In this document: piece by piece, positions 34,863-44,997 of the stretch | How the letters are laid out: each line of letters begins with the position of its first letter | Numbering within the stretch: the first letter of the stretch is position 1 | Source of the DNA: Lolium rigidum | Lineage: Eukaryota > Streptophyta > Magnoliopsida > Poales > Poaceae | DNA length: 64,000 nucleotides | Assembly: GCF_022539505.1 (NCBI RefSeq) | Contig: NC_061514.1 | Span: 221,487,837 to 221,551,836 of the forward strand | Direction: 5' to 3' | The notes under the pieces: generated by a model | Told to the model about the DNA's origin: nothing | Database searches by the model: none | The model's input: the letters and a program-made list of their open reading frames with translations, nothing else | Made by a program: the position numbers and the translations under genes

Positions 34863-34949
34863 CTACGGGCCGTCGCTGCCCTCGTCGTCGTCCTTGGAGC
34901 TCTCGTCGGCGCTGCTGCCGGCGGGCTCCTCGCCGTGGCTCCCGTAGCC
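34863..34949 (-). pseudogene. 3' end of an antisense acidic ORF, cut off by the nested element
   Basis: The minus strand from the insertion site reads in register with the ORF at 43116-43541 and ends DESSKDDDEGSDGP then TAG (34863-34865). The TAGCC duplication marks the break. It is now 8 kb away from its own start. Confidence 0.65.
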
Positions 34950-36550
34950 TGATACGTCTCCGACGTATCGATAATTTCTTATGTTCTATGCCATATTATT
35001 GATGATACCTACATGTTTTATGCACACTTTATGTCATATTCGTGCATTCTCTGGAACTAACCTATTAACAAGATGCCGAAGTGCCGCTTGCTCGTTTTCT
35101 GCTGTTTTTGGTTTCAGAAATCCTAGTAACGAAATATTCTCGGAATTGGACGAAACGAAGACCCGGGGGCCTATTTTGCCACGAACCTTCCAGAAGACCG
35201 AAGAGCATACGAAGTGGGGCCACGAGGTGGCCAAACCACAAGGAGGCGCGGCCAAGGGGGGCCCGCGCCGCCCTGTGGTGTGGGCCCCTCGTCAGCCCTC
35301 CGACTCTGCCCTTCCACCTACTTAAAGCCTCCGTCGCGAAACCCCTGATGCGAAAAACCACGATACGGAAAACCTTACTGAGACGCCGCCGCCGCCGATC
35401 CCATCTCGGGGAATTCTGGAGATCTCCTCCGACACCCTGCCGGAGAGGGGATTCATCTCCCGGAGGACTCTACGCCGCCATGGTCGCCTCCGGAGTGATG
35501 AGTGAGTAGTTCACCCCTGGACTATGGGTCCATAGCAGTAGCTAGATGGTTGTCTTCTCCTCATTGTGCTTCATTGTTGGATCTTGTGAGATGCCTAACA
35601 TGATCAAGATCATCTATCTGTAATACTTTATGTTGTGTTTTTCGGGATCCGATGGATAGAGAATACCATGTTATGTTAATTATCAAGTTATTACATATGT
35701 GTTGTTTATGATCTTGCATGCTCTCCGTTACTAGTAGAGGCTCTGGCCAAGTTTTTGCTCTTAACTCCAAGAGGGAGTATTTATGCTCGATAGTGGGTTC
35801 ATGCCTGCATTGACACCTGGGACGAGTGATGAAAAGTTCTAAGGTTGTGTTGTGTTGTTGCCACTAGGGATAAAACATTGATGCTATGTCCGAGGATGTA
35901 GTTATTGATTACATTACGCACCATACTTAATGCAATTGTCCGTTGCTTTGCAACTTAATACTCGGAAGGGGTTCGGACGATAACCTGAAGGTGGACTTTT
36001 TAGGCATAGATGCAGTTGGATGGCGGTCTATGTACTTTGTCGTAATGCCCAATTAAATCTCACTATACTTATCATGACATGTATGTGCATTGTTATGCCC
36101 TCGCTATTTGTCAATTGCCCGACTGTAATTTGTTCACCCAACATGCTTTTATCTTATGGGAGAGACACCTCTAGTGAACTGTGGACCCCGGTCCATTCTT
36201 TTAATACTGAAATACAAATCTGCTGCAATACTTGTTTTTACTGTTTTCTCTGCAAACAATCATCTTCCACACAATTCGGTTAATCCTTTGTTACAGCAAG
36301 CCGGTGAGATTGACAACCTCACTATTTCGTTGGGGCAAAGTACTTTGGTTGTGTTGTGCAGGTTCCACGTTGGCGCCGGAATCTCTGGTGTTGCGCCGCA
36401 CTACATCCCGCCGCCATCAACCTTCAACGTGCTTCTTGGCTCCTCCTGGTTCGATAAACCTTGGTTTCTTTCTGAGGGAAAACTTGCTGCTGTGCGCATC
36501 ATACCTTCCTCTTGGGGTTGCCCAACGAACGTGTGAAATACACGCCATCA
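34950..36550 (+). repeat. 5' LTR of the nested element
   Basis: 1601 bp, TG...CA. Core promoter candidate CTACTTAAAGCC at about 35319. By eye it differs from the 3' LTR at roughly 30-37 sites including small indels. Confidence 0.9.
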
Positions 36551-36561
36551 AGAATATTTTC

Positions 36562-36579
36562 TGGCGCCGTTGCCGGGGA
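36562..36579 (+). other. Primer-binding region of the nested element
   Basis: TGGCGCCGTTGCCGGGGA lies 11 bp after the 5' LTR and begins with the TGG expected opposite a tRNA CCA end. It is a familiar start sequence of grass gypsy elements. Confidence 0.6.
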
Positions 36580-36807
36580 GATCAAGACACGCTGCAAGGG
36601 GAGTCTCCACTTCTCAACCTCTTTACTTTGTTTTTGTCTTGCTTTATTTTATTTACTACTTTGTTTGCTGCACTTATATCAAAACACACAAAAAATTAGT
36701 TGCTAGCTTTACTTTATTTACTGTCTTGTTTGCTATATCAAAAACACCAAAAAAATTAGTTTACTTGCATTTACTTTATCTAGTTTGCTTTATTTACTAC
36801 TGCTAAA

Positions 36808-38415
36808 ATGGCTACCCCTGAAAATACTAAGTTGTGTGACTTCACTAGCACAAATAATAATGATTTCTTATGCACACCTATTGCTCCACCTGCTACTAAA
36901 GCAGAATTCTTTGAAATTAAACCTGCTTTACTGAATCTTGTTATGCGAGAGCAATTTTCTGGTGTTAGTTCTGATGATGCTGCTGCCCATCTCAATAATT
37001 TTGTTGAACTATGTGAAATGCAAAAATATAAAGATGTAGATGGTGACATTATAAAATTAAAATTGTTTCCTTTCTCATTAAGAGGAAGAGCTAAAGATTG
37101 GTTGCTATCTCTGCCTAAGAATAGTATTGATTCATGGACTAAATGCAAGGATTCTTTTATTGGTAGATATTATCCCCCTGCTAAAATTATATCTTTGAGG
37201 AGTAGCATAATGAATTTTAAACAATTGGATAATGAACATGTTGCTCAAGCTTGGGAAAGAATGAAATCTCTGGTTAAAAATTGCCCAACCCATGGATCGA
37301 CTACTTGGATGATCATCCAAACCTTCTATGCAGGACTAAATTTTTCTTCGCGGAATTTATTGGATTCAGCTGCTGGAGGTACCTTTATGTCCATCACTCT
37401 TGGTGAAGCAACAAATCTTCTTGATAATATGATGGTTAATTACTCTGAATGGCACACGGAAAGAGCTCCACAAGGTAAGAAGGTAAATTCCGTTGAAGAA
37501 TCCTCTTCCTTGAATGATAAGGTTGATGCTATTATGTCTATGCTTGCGAATGATAGGACTAATGTTGATACTAATAATGTTCCATTAGCTTCATTGGTTG
37601 CCCAAGAAGAACATGTTGATGTAAACTTCATTAAAAATAATAATTTCAGCAACAATGCTTATCGGAACAATGCTAGTAATAACTATAGGCCATATCCTTA
37701 TAATAATGGTAACGGTTATGCTAATTCTTATGGGAATTATTACAACAATAATAGGAATACACCCCCTGGACTTGAAGCCATGCTTAAAGAATTTATTAGT
37801 ACACAAACTGCTTTTAACAAATCTGTTGAGGAAAAGCTCAATAAAATTGATATTCTTGTTTCTAGAGTTGATAGTCTTGCCTCTGATGTTGATCTTTTGA
37901 AATCGAAAGTTATGCCTAATAGAGATATTGAAAATAAAATTGTTACTACAGCAGATGCCATCCAAGTTAGAATTAATGAGAATATAAGATTAATGGCTGA
38001 ACTGCATGCTAGGTGGGATAGAGAAGAAAATGAAAAACTAGCTAAAAAGGAAAATGTAGCTAAAGCTTGGACTATTACCACCACTAGCAATGCTAATGAT
38101 TCACATGTTGCTGCACCTCCTACTATTAATGGTAAAATAATTGGTGTTGGCAATGTTTCTACTCCTAGTGCAAAGCGCGCAAAATTACCTGAAACTGCTA
38201 AAACTGCTGAAACTGCCTATGATAAAACTGCTGAAATTTTTTCCAACCTTGGGGATGATAATCCCATTGCTTTAGATTGTAATGATTTAGATTTTGATGA
38301 TTGCCACATCTCTGAAGTTATAACGTTCTTACAAAAACTTGCTAAGAGTCCCAATGCTAGCGCTCGTAAACTTGGCTTTCACAAAACATATTACAAATGC
38401 TCTCATAAAAGCTAG
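36808..38415 (+). CDS. gag: gag protein of the nested element
   Basis: An uninterrupted 535-codon frame. Residues about 60-190 carry the gag capsid signature (LCEMQKYKDVDGDIIKLKLF, FSLRGRAKDWLLSLPKNS, YYPPAKIISLRSSIMNFKQL, WERMKSLVKNCP). A Tyr/Asn-rich region (YRPYPYNNGNGYANSYGNYY) follows at about residues 290-320, then a coiled-coil segment. The last residues after NASARKLGFHK are out of frame relative to the downstream protease-linker sequence, so the natural C-terminus has probably been changed by a frameshift near 38360. Gag would form virus-like particles in the cytoplasm. No zinc knuckle is seen. Confidence 0.85.
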   Translation: MATPENTKLCDFTSTNNNDFLCTPIAPPATKAEFFEIKPALLNLVMREQFSGVSSDDAAAHLNNFVELCEMQKYKDVDGDIIKLKLFPFSLRGRAKDWLLSLPKNSIDSWTKCKDSFIGRYYPPAKIISLRSSIMNFKQLDNEHVAQAWERMKSLVKNCPTHGSTTWMIIQTFYAGLNFSSRNLLDSAAGGTFMSITLGEATNLLDNMMVNYSEWHTERAPQGKKVNSVEESSSLNDKVDAIMSMLANDRTNVDTNNVPLASLVAQEEHVDVNFIKNNNFSNNAYRNNASNNYRPYPYNNGNGYANSYGNYYNNNRNTPPGLEAMLKEFISTQTAFNKSVEEKLNKIDILVSRVDSLASDVDLLKSKVMPNRDIENKIVTTADAIQVRINENIRLMAELHARWDREENEKLAKKENVAKAWTITTTSNANDSHVAAPPTINGKIIGVGNVSTPSAKRAKLPETAKTAETAYDKTAEIFSNLGDDNPIALDCNDLDFDDCHISEVITFLQKLAKSPNASARKLGFHKTYYKCSHKS

Positions 38416-38923
38416 AGAAGAGAAACTAAAACTTGAAACTTCTATTCCTAGAAAGCTAGAGGATGGTTGGGAGCCCATCATTAAAATGAGAGTCAAAGAT
38501 TTTGATTGTAATGCTTTATGTGATCTTGGTGCAAGTATTTCGTTATGCCTAAGAAAGTTTATGATATGCTTGACTTGCCACCATTGAAGAATTGTTATTT
38601 GGATGTTAATCTCGCTGATAATGCTAAAAAGAAACCTTTGGGGAGAGTTGATAATGTTCATATTATGGTTAACAATAACCTTGTCCCCGTTGATTTTGTT
38701 GTCTTGGATATTGAATGCAATTCATCTTGCCCCATTATATTGGGAAGACCTTTTTCTTCGAACCGTTGGTGCTACTATTGATATGAAGGAAGGTAATATT
38801 AAATATCAATTTCCTCTCAAGAAAGGTATGGAACACTTCCCTAGAAAGAGAATGAAGTTACCTTATGATTATATTATTAGAACAAATTATGATGTTGATG
38901 CTTCGTCTCTTGATGTTACTTGA
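38339..38923 (+). pseudogene. Aspartic protease region, two or three frameshifts
   Basis: Pieces in three frames follow one another: KLEDGWEPIIKMRVKDFDC with CDLGAS (active-site-like, Asp-Leu-Gly instead of the usual Asp-Thr/Ser-Gly), then MPKKVYDMLDLPPLKN and CPIILGRPF, then GATIDMKEGNIKYQFP to a stop at 38921. This is the retropepsin-like fold of plant gypsy/Athila-type elements. The frameshifts make it non-functional here. Confidence 0.75.
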
Positions 38924-41495
38924 TATACACTTTCTGCGCCTAGCTGAAAGGCGTTAAAGAAAAGCGCTTATGGGAGACAACCCATGTTTTTACTACAGTA
39001 TTTTTGTTTTATATTTGTGTTTTGGAAGTTGTTTACTACTGTAGCAACCTCTCCTTATCTTAGTTTTATGTTTTGTTGTGCCAAGTAAAGTCTTTGATAG
39101 TAAAGTAAGTACTAGATTTGGATTACTGCGCAGTTCCAGATTTCTTTGCTGTCACGAATCTGGGTCTACCTCCCTGTAGGTAGCTCAGAAAATTAAGCCA
39201 ATTTACGTGCATCATCCTCAGATATGTACGCAACTTTCATTCAATTTGAGCATTTTCATTTGAGCAAGTCTGGTGGCCTAATAAAATCCATCTTTACGGA
39301 CTGTTCTGTTTTGACAGATTCTGCCTTTTATTTCGCATTGCCTCTTTTGCTATGTTGGATGAATTTCTTTGATCCATTAATGTCCAGTAGCTTTATGCAA
39401 TGTCCAGAAGTGTTAAGAATGATTGTGTCACCTCTGAACATGTGAATTTTTATTATGCACTAACCCTCTAATGAGTTGTTTCGAGTTTGGTGTGGAGGAA
39501 GTTTTCAAGGATCAAGAGAGGAGTATGATGCAATATGATCAAGGAGAGTGAAAGCTCTAAGCTTGGGGATGCCCCGGTGGTTCACCCCTGCATATTCTAA
39601 GAAGACTCAAGCGTCTAAGCTTGGGGATGCCCAAGGCATCCCCTTCTTCATCGACAACATTATCGGGTTCCTCCCCTGAAACTATATTTTTATTCCGTCA
39701 CATCTTATGCACTTTGCTTGGAGCGTCGGTTTGTTTTTGTTTTTTGTTTTGTTTGAATAAAATGGATCCTAGCATTCACTTTGTGGGAGAGAGACACGCT
39801 CCGCTGTAGCATATGGACAAGTATGTCCTTAGGCTCTACTCATAGTATTCATGGAGAAGTTTCTTCTTCGTTAAATTGTAATATGGTTGGAATTGGAAAA
39901 TGCTACATGTAGTAATTCTAAAATGTCTTGGATAACTTGATACTTGGCAATTGTTGTGCTCATGTTTAAGCTCTTGCATCATATACTTTGCACCCATTAA
40001 TGAAGAAACACTTAGAGCTTGCTAATTTGGTTTGCATATTTGGTTTCTCTAGAGTCTAGATAACATCTAGTATTGAGTTTTGAACAACAAGGAAGACGGT
40101 GTAGAGTCTTATAATGTTTACAATATGTCTTTTATGTGAGTTTTGCTGCACCGTTCATCCTTGTGTTTGTTTCAAATAACCTTGCTAGCCTAAACCTTGT
40201 ATCGAGAGGGAATACTTCTCATGCATCCAAAATACTTGAGCCAACCACTATGCCATTTGTGTCCACCATACCTACCTACTACATGGTATTTATCCGCCAT
40301 TCCAAAGTAAATTGCTTGAGTGCTACCTTTAAAATTCCATCATTCACCTTTACAATATATAGCTCATGGGACAAATAGCTTAAAAACTATTGTGGTATTG
40401 AATATGTACTTATGCACTTTATCTCTTATTAAGTTGCTTGTTGTGCGATAACCATGCTTCGGGGACGCCATCAACTATTCTTTGTTGAATATCATGTGAG
40501 TTGCTATGCATGTCCGTCTTGTCCGAAGTAAGAGAGATCTACCACCTTTATGGTTGGAGCATACATATTGTTAGAGAAGAACATTGGGCCGCTAACTAAA
40601 GCCATGAATCATGGTGGAAGTTTCGAGTTTTGGACACATATCCTCAATCTCATATGAGAATAATAATTGTTGCCACATGCTTATGCATTAAAGAGGAGTC
40701 CATTATCTCGTTGTCCATGTTGTCCCGGTATGGATGTCTAAGTTGAGAATACTCAAAAGCGAGAAATCCAAAATGCGAGCTTTCTCCTTAGACCTTTGTA
40801 CAGGCGGCATGGAGGTACCCCATTGTGACACTTGGTTAAAACATGTGCATTGCAAAGATCCGGTAGTCCAAGCTAATTAGGACAAGGTGCGGGCACTATT
40901 AGTATACTATGCATGAGACTTGCAACTTTTAAGATATAATTTTCATAACTCATATGCTTTATTACTACCGTTGACAAAATTGTTTCATGTTTTCAAAATA
41001 AAAGCTCTAGCACAAATATAGCAATCGATGCTTTCCTCTTTGAAGGACCATTCTTTTACTTTTATGTTGAGTCGGTTCACCTATCTCTCTCCACCTCAAG
41101 AAGCAAACACTTGTGTGAACTGTGCATTGATTCCTACATATTTGCATATTGTACTTGTTATATTACTCTATGTTGACAATTATCCATGAGATATACATGT
41201 TATAAGTTGAAAGCAACCGCTGAAACTTAATCTTCCTTTGTGTTGCTTCAATACCTTTACTTTGATTTATTGCTTTATGAGTTAACTCTTATGCAAGACT
41301 TATTGATGCTTGTCTTGAAGTACTATTCATGAAAAGTCTTTGTTTTATGATTCACTTGTTTACTCATGTCATTACCATTGTTTTGATCGCTGCATCCACT
41401 ACATATGTTTACAAATAGTATGATCAAGGTTATGATGGCATGTCACTTCAGAAATTATCTTTGTTATCGTTTTACCTGCTCGGGACGAGCAGAAC
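38924..41495 (+). other. Non-coding internal region in place of pol
   Basis: No RT, RNase H or integrase motif appears in any frame. The sequence AAGCTTGGGGATGCCC occurs twice (39559-39574 and 39617-39632), and a variant, AAGCATGGGGATGCT, is the polypurine tract before the 3' LTR. The region ends in a GGGACGAGCAGAACTAAGC segment. Confidence 0.7.
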
Positions 41496-41496
41496 T

Positions 41497-41511
41497 AAGC
41501 ATGGGGATGCT
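41497..41511 (+). other. Polypurine tract of the nested element
   Basis: AAGCATGGGGATGCT directly precedes the 3' LTR, the position of the plus-strand primer. It is interrupted by pyrimidines, as in related grass elements. Confidence 0.55.
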
Positions 41512-43110
41512 TGATACGTCTCCGACGTATCGATAATTTCTTATGTTCTATGCCATATTATTGATGATACCTACATGTTTTATGCACACTTTATGTCATA
41601 TTCGTGCATTCTCTGGAACTAACCTATTAACAAGATGCCGAAGTGCCAGTTGCTGTTTTCTGCTGTTTTTGGTTTCAGAAATCCTAGTAACGAAATATTC
41701 TCGGAATTGGACGAAACGAAGACCCGGGGGCCTATTTTGCCACGAACCTTCCGGAAGACCGAAGAGCATACGAAGTGGGGCCACGAGGTGGCCAAACCAC
41801 AAGGCGGCGCGGCCAAGGGGGCCCGCGCCGCCCTGTGGTGTGGGCCCCTCGTTAGCCCTCCGACTCGCCCTTCCGCCTACTTAAAGCCTCCGTCGCGAAA
41901 CCCCCGATGCTAAAAACCACGATACGGAAAACCTTACCGAGACGCCGCCGCCGCCGATCCCATCTCGGGGGATTCTCGGAGATCTCCTCCCGCACCCCGC
42001 CGGAGAGGGGATTCATCTCCCGGAGGACTCTACGCCGCCATGGTCGCCTCCGGAGTGATGAGTGAGTAGTTCACCCCTGGACTATGGGTCCATAGCAGTA
42101 GCTAGATGGTTGTCTTCTCCTCATTGTGCTTCATTGTTGGATCTTGTGAGCTGCCTAACATGATCAAGATCATCTATCCGTAATACTTTATGTTGTGTTT
42201 GTCGGGATCCGATGGATAGAGAATACCATGTTATGTTAATTATCAAGTTATTACATATGTGTTGTTTATGATCTTGCATGCTCTCCGTTACTAGTAGAGG
42301 CTCGGCCAAGTTTTTGCTCTTAACTCCAAGAGGGAGTATTTATGCTCGATAGTGGGTTCATGCCCGCATTGACACCGGGACGAGTGACGTAAAGTTCTAA
42401 GGTTGTGTTGTGCTCGTTGCCACTAGGGATAAAACATTGATGCTATGTCCGAGGATGTAGTTATTGATTACATTACGCACCATACTTAATGCAATTGTCT
42501 GTTGCTTTGCAACTTAATACTGGAAGGGGTTCGGACGATAACCTCAAGGTGGACTTTTTAGGCATAGATGCAGTTGGATGGCGGTCTATGTACTTTGTCG
42601 TAATGCCCAATTAAATCTCACTATACTTATCATGACATGTATGTGCATTGTTATGCCCTCTCTATTTGTCAATTGCCCGACCGTAATTTGTTCACCCAAC
42701 ATGCTTTTATCTTATGGGAGAGACACCTCTAGTGAACTGTGGACCCCGGTCCATTCTTTTAATACTGAAATACAAATCTGTCTGCAATACTTGTTTTTAC
42801 TGTTTTCTCTGCAAACAATCATCTTCCACACAATTCGGTTAATCCTTTGTTACGAGCAAGCCGGTGAGATTGACAACCTCACTGTTTCGTTGGGGCAAAG
42901 TACTTTGGTTGTGTTGTGCAGGTTCCACGTTGGCGCCGGAATCTCCGGTGTTGCGCCGCACTACATCCCGCCGCCATCAACCTTCAACGTGCTTCTTGGC
43001 TCCTCCTGGTTCGATAAACCTTGGTTTCTTTCTGAGGGAAAACTTGCTGCTGTGCGCATCATACCTTCCTCTTGGGGTTGCCCAACGAACGTGTGAAATA
43101 CACGCCATCA
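41512..43110 (+). repeat. 3' LTR of the nested element
   Basis: 1599 bp, TGATACGTCTCC...CACGCCATCA, followed by the TAGCC duplication. Confidence 0.9.
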
Positions 43111-43115
43111 TAGCC

Positions 43116-43541
43116 CTCTACGGGAGCCTCATCCTCCTCGTCATCGTCGCTGTCGTCGTCATCCCACCAGGTGCGGAGGCGTTTCGCCGGTGGGTAACCC
43201 TCGAGGGAGTCGTCGTCGTCGTCTTCCTCCTCCTCTTCCTCGGAGGGGGTGTAACCGTCCCAGGAGAACGAGTCGTCCTCGCTCTCCGATTCCAGTTCCC
43301 CATCAGCGAGGAACTCGAGGTCTTCATCTCCGCTGGTCAAGGACTTGTCGTCCTCGGACCAGACGGAGGAGGCGTGGTCCTCCTGGTCCCACTCCTCCGG
43401 GGCATGCTCGTCGTGCGCCGCCATCTGAGCCGCCACCGGGTCCCACTCTGGTGTGGGTTCGCGGGATGAGGAGGAGGAGGAGGAGGAGAAGGTCTGGGAG
43501 GAGAGATCCGACGAGGCGGAGGAGGAAGAGGAGGAAGACAT
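43116..43541 (-). pseudogene. 5' part of an antisense acidic ORF of the outer element
   Basis: Minus-strand frame starting MSSSSSSSASSDLSSQTF. It is Ser-rich, then strongly acidic (SEEEEEEDDDDDSLEGYPP, DDDDSDDDEEDEAPVE). The nested element interrupts it at 43110, and the rest is at 34863-34949. Before insertion it had about 170 codons. A TATA-like CTATATCCCC lies about 90 bp upstream on the minus strand. Its low complexity makes a protein role uncertain, but the frame continues in register on the other side of the insertion. It may be related to the antisense ORFs known from other plant gypsy elements. Confidence 0.55.
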
Positions 43542-43833
43542 TGCTCTGAGATTGGGGTTTCTTGGTGTCGATGGCTAGAACAGAGCAAGGGGATGAAATG
43601 GTGAACTGCAGGATGCGGTCAGAATAAAAGGGGATATAGTGGAGATTCAATGCCACAACAGTTTCCGAAGAAGTGGTGCCCAAAAGAAAAAATTGGCCAG
43701 GTCACGCGGAGAAGTGGAGGAGGCAAGGCATCATGATGAAGGATACTGCGACGGTTCTGCTCTGCCACGACATGACCCGACGAAGAAAAGCAGAGTGATT
43801 TTGGAATTGTCATTTCCAAAACCAGGGGGCATG

Positions 43834-44992
43834 TGTTATCACCAGAATTTGACCGGATCAGAGGTGGGCCGCGATCAAGATGGGCTTGAAGAATATACAC
43901 GGAAGAAATACATGAATCGGCCTTGTATACAAAGTTTGGGCTAGTTTGCCCGTGTATCTGTAATATAGTAGGATACGTGTCGGTTAGATAGAATTTGGCT
44001 CGTGCATGGTTGGGATTATTCCCACGTTAGAAAGTCCACGGACTATAAATATGTATCTAGGGTTATTGAGAAAAACAACAATCACGTTCATCACAAACCA
44101 ATCTAGGCGCATCGCCAACCCCTTGTTTCGAGGATTTCTTCCAGGTAAGCATCATGCTGCCTAGATCGCATCTTGCGATCTATGCAGTACACGTTTATTC
44201 GTTGTTCATGCGTTGCTCGTGCTGAAGCCTTGTTGATGGCGAGCAACGTAGTTATCATAGATGTGTTAGGGTTAGCATTGTTTCATCGTATCATATGCTT
44301 TCGTCCATGCAACCCTTAGACGTCTAGCCGCCCTTACACCTATCTTAGGTGTAAGGGCGGCACCTCGCTTGATCATTATTTAGTAGATCCGATCCGTTAT
44401 GATTGCTCCTTGTTCTTCAAGGATTAGTTTAATATCTGCATAGTTAGGCCTTACAAACGGGTTGAAGGATCCAGTGGCACGTAGGGTGTGGTTTGCTAGC
44501 CCTAGATAATATGTTCCGGGAATCAACTTCATGTTGGTTTTTAGGCCTTGTCTAGAGTCGGTTTATTATCACCGTGCGTGGCCGCCAGGCTCAATCACGC
44601 GTAGGATGTTCCGATTATGTGGTGAAAACCCTAAAACGTCGTAGGTCGTTTTGGCTACATATTGATCAAGCAGGACCACCATGTGATCGTATACCTCATA
44701 CGGATCATGGGTGGATCGGCTCCTTGAGCCGATTCACAGGACAACCTGAGAGCCGATCGAGGCTCGTATTTAATGTTTACGAGTATGCCATGCAGGAAAC
44801 TAAGCGAAGCAAATCCATCACCTTCCTGACCAGGTATAGGTCAGGTGGCACGCCCTTGCACCAGCATCGGACGTGCGTGCCGAGTCTTTGCGGGCCGTCG
44901 CTCGAGGGACCAGGGCTAGCCGCAGTCCTGGGAGCCTCCCGGCTCTACTGTATTGCCCGTCGCTGCTCGCCGGTGGGTTTCTGACCGCAACA
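43834..44992 (+). repeat. 3' LTR of the outer element
   Basis: 1159 bp, preceded by the polypurine-like AAAACCAGGGGGCATG. Same TATA box and hairpins as the 5' LTR, plus an 11-bp insertion near 44820. Confidence 0.9.
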
Positions 44993-44997
44993 GAACT

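Larger units (their letters stand above)
34950..43110 (+). mobile_element. Nested gag/protease-only LTR retrotransposon
   Basis: 8161 bp, bounded by LTRs TGATACGTCTCC...CACGCCATCA and flanked by TAGCC (34945-34949 and 43111-43115). It has a primer-binding region, an intact gag ORF, a frameshifted protease and then about 2.6 kb without coding capacity before the polypurine tract. No RT, RNase H or integrase is present, so it is non-autonomous. The size, LTR sequence and layout recall abundant gag-only gypsy elements of Triticeae (the Sabrina type comes to mind), but I cannot verify the name. Confidence 0.9.
28834..44992 (+). mobile_element. Non-autonomous Ty3/gypsy-type LTR retrotransposon, with a nested insertion
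   Basis: Bounded by LTRs beginning TGTTATCACC and ending CCGCAACA, and flanked by GAACT (28829-28833 and 44993-44997). Copy 1 of the segmental duplication shows the uninterrupted site. Without the 8.2-kb nested element it is about 8.0 kb long. Internal sequence encodes a broken gag and an aspartic protease (VDTGAA) but no reverse transcriptase, RNase H or integrase. Two antisense reading frames are present. It would have relied on proteins from another element. I do not assign a named family. Confidence 0.9.

Noticed and set aside
43190..43549. Plus-strand Arg/Pro-rich ORF
   Set aside because: Complement of the low-complexity acidic antisense ORF. It has no independent support.
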